A DNA stretch of 38,874 nt from NCBI GenBank assembly GCA_001724855.1, contig MEED01000007.1, forward strand, positions 1-38,874, in the 5' to 3' direction. Position numbers and translations under genes: made by a program. Origin of the DNA: Lautropia sp. SCN 69-89 (GTDB taxonomy: Bacteria > Pseudomonadota > Gammaproteobacteria > Burkholderiales > Burkholderiaceae_E). Shown here piece after piece: positions 16,589 through 23,383 of this stretch. The stretch's first letter is position 1, and the number at the start of each line of letters is the position of its first letter. Below the pieces are notes generated by a model. It saw only the letters and a program-made list of their open reading frames with translations. It had not been told where the DNA came from and did not search any database.

Positions 16589-16999
16589 ATGTTCTTGAGT
16601 ATGTTAACCATCGCCGCGATCGTCCTGACAGCGAGCACAACGTCTGCGACTGCGCAGAGTGTTCCCGGCTTTTCGAGCATCGAGCGAAGTGTTCCCGCGG
16701 TTTTCGAGATTGCTGCCGAAAACGGCGACGCGGCGTCGACGCTGCCACATCGGGTGGCTCGGCTCGGCGACGTTTCGGAGCAGGAGCAACCGTTGGCAGA
16801 TTCCGCTGCCCGCTCCGCCGCCCGTGCCCGTGCTTCGGTTGAGTGCACGAGAGCCAGGTCGCAGCACGATCATGGCGTCGAACGCGGCGCTGCGCCAAGG
16901 TGGCTTACACCTTGCGCGCGGGCTGAAGCGGGCGTGGACCGCGCACCACCCGACAGGCCGCCACTGCACGATCACCGCAAATTCCACAAACAGCAATGA
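16589..16999 (+). CDS. hypothetical exported protein (uncertain)
   Basis: The frame has a very good ribosome-binding site (AAGGAGGGAGTCGGA before ATG) and a signal-peptide-like start (MFLSMLTIAAIVLTASTTSATAQS). After about residue 60 the composition turns into Arg/Ala-rich sequence with no recognisable domain, which could mean a frameshift or chance open frame in GC-rich DNA. A second frame stays open over the same bases. Treat it as a possible broken gene. Confidence 0.35.
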   Translation: MFLSMLTIAAIVLTASTTSATAQSVPGFSSIERSVPAVFEIAAENGDAASTLPHRVARLGDVSEQEQPLADSAARSAARARASVECTRARSQHDHGVERGAAPRWLTPCARAEAGVDRAPPDRPPLHDHRKFHKQQ

Positions 17000-17092
17000 G
17001 TTGCGCTATCGCGGAACCAGGCGGACAGGTCGAATACGTATCAGAACGTCGAGCACGACGGGTACAAACGCTTGAATCAAGGGAGTGATTTC

Positions 17093-17368
17093 ATGAACAC
17101 GGTAGAACTCACTGTCGACGGAATGACGTGCAACTCGTGCGTCACCCGGGTCAGACGTGCGCTCGAGTCCATCGAGGGCGTTGCAACAGTAGCTGTCGAC
17201 CTCGGGGCCGGTCGTGCGCGCGTAGAGGGAACGTTCGGCCCTTCGGCCAGCGCGCTCATCAATGCTTTGACCGACGCCGGCTATCCGTCGCGACTTGCAG
17301 GCGCGCCTGCTTCCTCGGCCGCAACGACGCAGTCGAAAGGCGCACGAGGCGGATGCTGCTGTAGCTGA
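17093..17368 (+). CDS. CopZ-like heavy-metal-associated (HMA) domain protein with CCC tail
   Basis: This 91-aa cytoplasmic metal-binding protein starts with the ferredoxin-like HMA fold: VELTVDGMTCNSCVTRV with the GMTCxxC Cu(I)/Zn site (Cys13 and Cys16), continuing to INALTDAGYPSRL. The C-terminus adds an unusual cluster, GGCCCS, which may offer extra thiols. AAGGGAG lies upstream of the chosen ATG. Copper chaperoning to a P-type ATPase is the usual role; the copB remnant 3 kb downstream is broken, so its partner here is unclear. A mercury-type MerP role is less likely as it has no signal peptide. Confidence 0.88.
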   Translation: MNTVELTVDGMTCNSCVTRVRRALESIEGVATVAVDLGAGRARVEGTFGPSASALINALTDAGYPSRLAGAPASSAATTQSKGARGGCCCS

Positions 17369-17448
17369 CCCGCGGATCGGAAAATCGCGCGCCATCGCAA
17401 TTCGCGCCCTGCCGCCTCCTCTCGACCTCGGCTTGTGTGGAGCATCCA

Positions 17449-17925
17449 ATGAAGAAGTTTCGACGTGCGATCGTCACGATGCCGGCCCTCGCTCTCGGCG
17501 CGTTCGTCACTGGCTTCCCAGGCTGGGTCGCCGCGCAGGCGTCGATGCCGTCGGTCGAGGTTTGGAAGAGCCCGACCTGCGGCTGCTGCAAGGATTGGGT
17601 GAGGCACATGCAGGACAACGGCTTTCGCGTGACAGTCAACGATAGCGGTAATACAAATGCGCGGGCTCGAGTCGGGATCCCGCAGAAACTCGGCTCCTGC
17701 CACACCGCCGTCGTCGCGGGATACGCGATCGAAGGACACGTTCCCGCCGGCGACATTCGACGTTTGCTGAGCGAGAAGCCGAAGGCAATCGGATTGGCGG
17801 TGCCCGGCATGCCCATCGGTTCACCCGGCATGGACGGCCCGGAGTATGGCGGCCGAAAGGATGCTTACGAAGTCCTGCTTGTTCAACACGACGGAACGAC
17901 TTCAGTGTATCGACGTTATTCGTGA
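17449..17925 (+). CDS. DUF411 periplasmic metal-binding protein
   Basis: The 158-aa product has a signal peptide (residues 1-32, ending WVAAQA) and the DUF411 core: VEVWKSPTCGCCKDWVRHM, then GIPQKLGSCHTAVVAGYAIEGHVP and LSEKPKAIGLAVPGMPIGSPGMDG. The CGCC pair, the second Cys-His (SCHT) and the Met-containing PGMP/PGMDG loop suit copper binding. DUF411 proteins commonly lie in copper-resistance loci. It is the last intact plus-strand gene before the convergent DUF3141 unit. Confidence 0.9.
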   Translation: MKKFRRAIVTMPALALGAFVTGFPGWVAAQASMPSVEVWKSPTCGCCKDWVRHMQDNGFRVTVNDSGNTNARARVGIPQKLGSCHTAVVAGYAIEGHVPAGDIRRLLSEKPKAIGLAVPGMPIGSPGMDGPEYGGRKDAYEVLLVQHDGTTSVYRRYS

Positions 17926-17939
17926 GAATTCGTGAGATT

Positions 17940-18164
17940 GATTGGGCGCTGAGCATTCCGGAACCCCAGGACGAGCCGCAGGCCGCGCTCCGGGCGTTCT
18001 AGCCACAGCCACCCGAGCCCATTTTGGCCCCTCGGACCACAGCCAATGCGTGATCGCGAGGGCCAGCCCGCTGATGCCGAGACACTTGTGCAGCCGTACG
18101 TTTTGTCCAGGCCGCCGATCCATCGCTCGAGCGCGCGCCAGAACGTGATCTCGATCCGCCTCAT
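17940..18164 (-). pseudogene. ferric-reductase-like transmembrane protein, N-terminal remnant with frameshifts
   Basis: The start overlaps the DUF3141 stop (ATGA at 18161-18164), so the gene was once coupled to it. Frame one reads MRRIEITFWRALERWIGGLDKTY. A second frame continues with RLHKCLGISGLALAITHWLW and SEGPKWA, and the first frame resumes with WLWLERPERG. Together these match the first membrane helices of ferric-reductase/ferredoxin-reductase-like proteins. At least two frameshifts are needed, and the NAD/FAD domains are absent because the sequence stops before the DUF411 gene. Confidence 0.7.
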
Positions 18165-20470
18165 CGAGGCGTCCCACGCCCTCGCTGTGCAGTCTTAGTG
18201 ATAGCCGCCGGCGCCTTGCGTCTCCCGTCCGATCCGGCGACGGCGCCGGCGCTCGATGCGCGCGCCTCCTTCGGGCTGCGCGCCGCCGCCTCGAACAGCG
18301 CTTGCATCTGTTCGAGGCGCTGCCGTTCTTCCGGCGTCTGCTCCGCCGAAGCCGCCACCGCCTCTTCGACGATCGCGGCCACGTCCCGAATGTCGGCCGG
18401 ATCGGCCTGTTCCAACAGCGCAGGGATCGCGGCCACTGCGGCATCTTCGTCAAGGTCCATGAGCAGCGCCTGCTGGCGAACCATCTGCTTATAGTCCGAA
18501 AGGGGAAGGATGCGGCAGCAATGGACGTCGCGGAACTTGCGGAGGATGTTGAACCCGCGCTCGTCGACCTCGCCGCGCGAGCGAGTGATGAAGCCGATCG
18601 CCCGCAGTCCGGCCTCGACCGCGCCGCCCTCGGCCAGGCTGGCGCGCAGCCTTTCGACTTCCCGTGCGACGTACTCCCGATGCTCGGGCGTCACCCCCGG
18701 ATGGGGTCGGGGGGCGGCGCCGTCATCGGCGTTCAGCCCGGCGAGCGCCTGGATCCAGGGCGAGCCGTAAATCGCCTCGAAGGTCTTCTCGCAGGCGTCG
18801 TCGCGGATCATGCGCCACTGGTCGAGCGATCTCGCGACGGTCTGCGAGAACATCTCCTGCAGCTGCAGAAACGGATTGTCGGCGCTCGCCGGCGCGCGGT
18901 TCTCGCGCACTTTGTCGGCGCCCTTGGCGATCGGACCCGACAGCGGACTGGCGTCAGACATCAGCTCGTAGGACAGGCGCAACGGATGCAGCCGCTGCAG
19001 CGACTCCGCCCAGTGGGGGGTGACGGCTGCGCGCACCAGCGGCTGGAGGAACGTTCGGTACAGGCCCAGGTTCATCTCGGAGATGCGGGCCGCCGCCGCG
19101 AATCGCCGGTCCGACTCCGGATCCGGCGCGACGATCTTGCGCACCTCCTCGACCCCGCTCTTTTCGAACGCGAGCACGTAGTCCCCCACCACGAGGTCCG
19201 GGTTGAGGGTGTGCTCCGTCTTCGCGTCCAGCCTGGCGTGGTAGATGCCCGGCGGCAGCACGTCGATGTAGTCGATGTTCTCGCCGAACTCCTTGTGCTC
19301 TTTGCGTCCCACGCTTCCCGACACGAAGATGCCGAGGTGGCCGACGCTCTCGTGCAGGGCGTAGACGATGGTCTGGCCGTGCGCCTTTACGTCGGCGTCG
19401 TCGCGATAGAGGTCGATGATCCAGCCGAGCGCCTGGGGCGGCGGCGTGATGTTGTCGCCCATCGAGCAGAACACGACGATGGGCGAGCGGATGTTGCGCA
19501 GGTCCAGGCGGATGCCGTCGGAGGTGATCAGTTCCGCCGTCGCCAGGCGATTCCCGACGAACAGGTTGTCGACGAGCCACTGCATCTCGACGTCGCTCAG
19601 GAAGACGTACCCGCCCCAGTACTGCTCGAAGCCGAGATAGCGCTCGGCCTCCGTATCCACCTTGGCGTACAGGTCGTACTGCTTGGTCCACAGGGTATTG
19701 GCGGGATTGAGGTTCTCGAAGTTCGCGACCAGCCACGCGCCGTCGAAGCGGCCGGCGCCCAGGTCGCTGGTGAGCGCCGTCAGCCAGCTCCCGCCGAGCA
19801 ACCCGCCGGCGTAGCGCATCGGGTTCTTGCCCCGCCAGCCGGCCCAGTACGAGTGCGGCGTGCCGGGCACGATGATCGGGCCGAAGAGCTCCGGCCGCAT
19901 CGCGGCGGTCATCAGGACCTGCCAACCTGCCTGGCAGTTGCCGATCACCACCGGCTTGCCCTCGCTCTCCGGGTGCAGAGCGATGACGCGCTCCAGGAAT
20001 GCCGCTTCGGCGCGCATCACGTCCTCGACCGTTTGTCCCGGCACCGGGTCGGGCAGGAACCCGACGAAATAGCAGGGGTGGCCGGCGCGCAGGGCGACCC
20101 CGACCTCGCTGTCGGCCTTGAAGCCGCCGATGCCCGGCCCGTGTCCGGCCCGCGGATCGAGCACCACGAATGGCCGCTTGCGCGGATCGGTGGTCACGTC
20201 CTCGGAGAGCAGGATGCGGACCAGCCAGTAGTTGACCGGCCGCTCGAGATCGCGTCCCGACATGACCGGCTCGAAGGGGAAGTCGAGTACGTGCGGCACC
20301 GCCTCGCGGAGGTGCTCCTGGTACTGGTTGCCGCGCCGGCGCATCACGTCGGCGTACAGCGCGCCGCGCTGCCAGGCGTCGACGGCGTACTCCGTCGCGG
20401 CCTGCGCGAGGCGCCATCCGCCGAGCTCGAGAGGATTGAAATGGATGGGTTTCGTTTCGTCGGTGCTCAT
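18161..20470 (-). CDS. DUF3141 protein (PHA-synthase-like alpha/beta hydrolase)
   Basis: This 769-aa protein matches DUF3141 in length and in landmarks such as FNPLELGGWRLAQAATEYAVDAWQR. Residues 80-400 look like an alpha/beta hydrolase. VVIGNCQAGWQ (Cys179) occupies the place of the nucleophile elbow and has Cys as in the lipase-like box of PHA synthases (G-x-C-x-G). A later HESVGHLGIFV could supply the His. The C-terminal 250 residues are helical and Arg/Glu-rich. The molecular role is unknown; the family is common in stress-related clusters with phosphoketolase and other fermentative genes, as here. Second intact gene of the minus-strand unit after the thiolase. Confidence 0.87.
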   Translation of the reverse strand: MSTDETKPIHFNPLELGGWRLAQAATEYAVDAWQRGALYADVMRRRGNQYQEHLREAVPHVLDFPFEPVMSGRDLERPVNYWLVRILLSEDVTTDPRKRPFVVLDPRAGHGPGIGGFKADSEVGVALRAGHPCYFVGFLPDPVPGQTVEDVMRAEAAFLERVIALHPESEGKPVVIGNCQAGWQVLMTAAMRPELFGPIIVPGTPHSYWAGWRGKNPMRYAGGLLGGSWLTALTSDLGAGRFDGAWLVANFENLNPANTLWTKQYDLYAKVDTEAERYLGFEQYWGGYVFLSDVEMQWLVDNLFVGNRLATAELITSDGIRLDLRNIRSPIVVFCSMGDNITPPPQALGWIIDLYRDDADVKAHGQTIVYALHESVGHLGIFVSGSVGRKEHKEFGENIDYIDVLPPGIYHARLDAKTEHTLNPDLVVGDYVLAFEKSGVEEVRKIVAPDPESDRRFAAAARISEMNLGLYRTFLQPLVRAAVTPHWAESLQRLHPLRLSYELMSDASPLSGPIAKGADKVRENRAPASADNPFLQLQEMFSQTVARSLDQWRMIRDDACEKTFEAIYGSPWIQALAGLNADDGAAPRPHPGVTPEHREYVAREVERLRASLAEGGAVEAGLRAIGFITRSRGEVDERGFNILRKFRDVHCCRILPLSDYKQMVRQQALLMDLDEDAAVAAIPALLEQADPADIRDVAAIVEEAVAASAEQTPEERQRLEQMQALFEAAARSPKEARASSAGAVAGSDGRRKAPAAITKTAQRGRGTPR

Positions 20471-20540
20471 GTGTCGTCTATGCCTTCCTGGTTACTTGCA
20501 CGCTGCGTGCCGTTGCCGAAAACGCGTCGCGTTGAGTCGT

Positions 20541-20943
20541 TCACAGCCGCACGCGCCGCAGGAGCTGCGCATTGACCGCCACGATGATCGTGCTCAGCGA
20601 CATCAGCACCGCGCCGACCGCCGGAGTGAGCAGCACGCCCCACGGCGCGAGCACGCCCGCCGCGAGCGGGATCGCGACGATGTTGTAGCCCGCAGCCCAC
20701 CACAGGTTCTGGATCATCTTGCGGTAGCTCGCGCGCGAGAGATTCACGATACGCGGCACGTCGCGCGGATCGCTGCGCACGAGCACGACGTCGCCGGCCT
20801 CGTGTTGCGGAACATCGACACGCTGTAGCCGGCGTGCTTGTCATGGGCGTCGCGCGCGTGTGCCCGCCCTCGTGCATGGGCGGCGCCGCTTCGGCATGCG
20901 TAGTGCGGGCGCCGTGCGGGCCGTGATCGGTCGTCGGTTTCTC
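20541..20943 (-). pseudogene. copB-like copper P-type ATPase remnant with most of the gene deleted
   Basis: The C-terminal 81 codons ([58 protein letters not shown]) are the last part of a copper-translocating ATPase. Upstream, in other frames, lie a His-rich start (SEKPTTDHGPHG, APPMHEGGH) and then [15 protein letters not shown], typical of the CopB N-terminus. EAGDVVLV follows directly. Thus some 550-600 codons including actuator, CPx and phosphorylation domains are missing, and frames shift at least twice. The remnant begins right after the thiolase stop, in the same transcription unit. Confidence 0.8.
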
Positions 20944-20952
20944 ACTCAGTCG

Positions 20953-22140
20953 TCACCGAACCGCTTCGAGCGCGAGTGCAACCCCTTGCCCCCCGCCTAT
21001 GCAAAGCGTCACCAGGCCACGGCGGACGCCGTCGCGTCGCATCGAATGCAGAAGCCGGGTGGTCAGCACCGCCCCCGTGGCGCCGATCGGGTGTCCATGC
21101 GCTATTGCGCCGCCCTCGACGTTCACAACCTCCTCCGATAAACCGAGTTCCCTGGTGAGCGCGAGCGCGATCGCCGCGAACGCCTCGTTGATTTCCGCTC
21201 GCTCGATGTCTGCAAGTTGCCAACCGGCTCGCTGCAGCGCCTGACGTACGGCTGGCAAGGGGCCGAGTCCGAACATGCCCGGCTCGACGGCCCCGACGCC
21301 GTACGCCACAAGGCGTGCCATCGGCTCCAGACCGCGTTTCTCGGCCCACGCGGCGTTGGCAACGATCAGCGCGGCCGCACCGGCGTTCAGGCCCGGAGCG
21401 TTGCCCGCAGTGATGGTGCCGTCGTTGCGGAAGGCCGGCTTCAACTTCGCGAGCGACTCGAGCGTCATATCGGGGCGGTTGTGTTCGTCCCGCTCGAAAA
21501 CGACGCGTCCCTTGCGCGTCGGGATTTCGACCGGCGCGATCTCCGCGTCGAACTTGCCCGCCGCCTGCGCGCCGCTGAATCGTGTTTGTGAACGCAGCGC
21601 CCAGCGATCCTGAGCCTCACGCGAGATCTCGAACTTCGAAACCAGGTCTTCGGTCACCCAGCCCGAATGCTGGCCACTGAACGCATCGTTCAGTCCGTCG
21701 CGCAGCATGCTGTCGTGGATCTGCGCGTCCCCCATCCGGTAGCCCCATCGCCCGCCGTTCATCAGGTACGGCGACTGATCCATGTTCTCCATGCCACCGG
21801 CGATCGCACACTGGACGAAACCGAGCATGACTTCCTGCGCTGCCGTCGCAATGGCTTGTGCGCCCGATCCGCATACACGATTCACCGTCATCGCGGGGAC
21901 TGCGTCTGCGATACCCGCCGCCATCGCGGCCTGGCGCGCGGGATTCATCTTCGCGCCGGCCTGAACGACCTGGCCCATGACCACCGTATCGATGTCATCG
22001 CCGTTCAGGTTCGCTCTCGAGAGCACCTCGCGAATCGCCATTGCACCGAGGTCGGTCGCGGGAACGTCTTTCAGCGCGCCGCCGTAGCCTCCGATCGCGG
22101 TGCGCACAGCTGCGCACAGGACCACTCCAGGATTCGACAT
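20953..22140 (-). CDS. acetyl-CoA acetyltransferase (thiolase)
   Basis: This 395-aa thiolase is of the biosynthetic/degradative class II type. The start at 22140 is preceded by AAGGAGCTTTCG; a longer frame upstream is not needed. Catalytic residues are visible: the acyl-carrying Cys in NRVCGSGAQA, the His in EINEAFAA and GGAIAHGHPIGATG regions, and the second Cys in CIGGGQG. It condenses two acetyl-CoA to acetoacetyl-CoA or the reverse. It heads the minus-strand unit with the copB remnant and DUF3141. Pairing with a PHA-synthase-like DUF3141 is suggestive, but no reductase (phaB) is present. Confidence 0.93.
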   Translation of the reverse strand: MSNPGVVLCAAVRTAIGGYGGALKDVPATDLGAMAIREVLSRANLNGDDIDTVVMGQVVQAGAKMNPARQAAMAAGIADAVPAMTVNRVCGSGAQAIATAAQEVMLGFVQCAIAGGMENMDQSPYLMNGGRWGYRMGDAQIHDSMLRDGLNDAFSGQHSGWVTEDLVSKFEISREAQDRWALRSQTRFSGAQAAGKFDAEIAPVEIPTRKGRVVFERDEHNRPDMTLESLAKLKPAFRNDGTITAGNAPGLNAGAAALIVANAAWAEKRGLEPMARLVAYGVGAVEPGMFGLGPLPAVRQALQRAGWQLADIERAEINEAFAAIALALTRELGLSEEVVNVEGGAIAHGHPIGATGAVLTTRLLHSMRRDGVRRGLVTLCIGGGQGVALALEAVR

Positions 22141-22252
22141 CGAAAGCTCCTTCGCCGCTGTACCGGGAAGCAACGGCAGGCACAAGACGAAGGCCCGGTG
22201 AATCGATTGTCCTTCCTCGACCCGGCCCTGAGATGACCCCGGGATTACTTCT

Positions 22253-22292
22253 ATGTAACCCACGCTTTGCATTACGGACATGTAACGCACGC
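22253..22292 (+). promoter_or_regulatory. direct repeat ATGTAAC-C/G-CACGC in divergent promoter region
   Basis: ATGTAACCCACGC (22253) and ATGTAACGCACGC (22280) are two copies 27 bp apart, differing at one base. They lie in the 277-bp region between the thiolase and the DUF2933 operon. The spacing is close to 2.5 helical turns. They may bind a shared regulator. No recognised regulator matches with confidence. Confidence 0.4.
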
Positions 22293-22417
22293 GTCATCTG
22301 ATCACCACTTCCTCAGCGTCATACTGGCGCTAGCGGAATCGAGAACGACGATCGAACGCGACGTATTCGTGCAGTCCCAGGCCCGGTCGATGAAATCAAG
22401 CAGCAGGAAAGGCAATC

Positions 22418-22687
22418 ATGTCGAACCGCTCACAACGAGATCCCGGTCGAGGCGAAAGCGGCCGACGTGCAGCCTCATGGGTGTTCTTCGGCTTCCTCGC
22501 CATCGGCGCCTTCTTCCTGTGGACCGAACATCGCGCGCATCTGCTGGGCTGGCTTCCCTTCCTACTGCTTGCGCTGTGTCCGCTGATGCACTTCTTCCAC
22601 GGGGGACATGGAGGTCATGGCGGCGGTAATTCCGGCTCGGACGCTTCGACGCGCTCTTCGTCGCAGCAACCGACACACAAGCACTGA
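22418..22687 (+). CDS. DUF2933 small membrane protein
   Basis: This 89-aa protein has two membrane helices (about 20-36 and 42-60) and the family-like run [34 protein letters not shown]. The C-terminus is His/Gly-rich and Ser-rich. DUF2933 proteins are often next to an isoprenylcysteine methyltransferase-like gene and copper genes, exactly as here. Metal binding by the HGGHGGHG tail is plausible. AGGAAAGG precedes the ATG. It is the first gene of a long operon. Confidence 0.85.
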   Translation: MSNRSQRDPGRGESGRRAASWVFFGFLAIGAFFLWTEHRAHLLGWLPFLLLALCPLMHFFHGGHGGHGGGNSGSDASTRSSSQQPTHKH

Positions 22688-22707
22688 ACACGCCAACGAG
22701 AACGAGC

Positions 22708-23367
22708 ATGTCCCACGACAACGTACCGGCCTATGGACTGTGGTCCCTGGTAGTCATCAATTCGCTGGTGTTCATCATCTTCGCCTTCAGCTTCGCCAAG
22801 CCGCAGTCGAGCCGCGACTGGCGCTCCTTCGGCGCGTTCTCCGGATTCTTGGTCGCGTTGTTCGCCGAGATGTACGGCTTTCCGCTGACGATCTATCTGC
22901 TGTCGGGTTGGCTGGGCTCGAAGTTCCCCGGAGTCGACTTTCTGTCGCACGATGCCGGCCACCTGCTCGAGATGATGTTCGGCTGGCGCACAAATCCGCA
23001 TTTCGGACCGTTTCACCTGTTGAGCGCGGTGTTCATCGGCGGCGGCTTCTGGCTTTTGTCGGCTTCGTGGACGGTGCTCTATTCGAGCCAACGCTCGGGA
23101 ACGCTGGCAACGACCGGGCCCTACGCGAGAATGCGTCATCCGCAATACGCCGGCTTCGTGCTGATCATGTTCGGCTTTCTGCTGCAGTGGCCAACGCTTC
23201 TCACGTTGGCGATGTTCCCGATCCTGTGCGTGATGTACCTGCGTTTGGCGCTTTCCGAGGAGCGCGAAGTCGAGCGGCGCTTTGGCGCGCAATGGCGTGA
23301 GTACGCGCAGCGTACCCCGCGCTTCTGGCCAAGGGTTGGCCCAATCGCCGAAGCAGGTTCCGCGTGA
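22708..23367 (+). CDS. isoprenylcysteine carboxyl methyltransferase (ICMT)-family membrane protein
   Basis: This 219-aa membrane protein has five to six helices. Its C-terminal half carries the ICMT/PEMT signature: [23 protein letters not shown], then [27 protein letters not shown], forming the SAM-binding region. The N-terminal half has the extra [13 protein letters not shown] segment. Bacterial members rarely have known substrates; they may methylate a membrane lipid or protein carboxylate. It lies 20 bp after DUF2933 and 16 bp before the phosphoketolase gene. Confidence 0.85.
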   Translation: MSHDNVPAYGLWSLVVINSLVFIIFAFSFAKPQSSRDWRSFGAFSGFLVALFAEMYGFPLTIYLLSGWLGSKFPGVDFLSHDAGHLLEMMFGWRTNPHFGPFHLLSAVFIGGGFWLLSASWTVLYSSQRSGTLATTGPYARMRHPQYAGFVLIMFGFLLQWPTLLTLAMFPILCVMYLRLALSEEREVERRFGAQWREYAQRTPRFWPRVGPIAEAGSA

Positions 23368-23383
23368 AAGGGAGACAACGAGA

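Noticed and set aside
18302-20575. Long open frame antisense to DUF3141 (757 codons)
   Set aside because: The composition is Arg/Gln/His/Val-biased without domains, and the sense strand encodes a clear family protein with normal start and overlaps.
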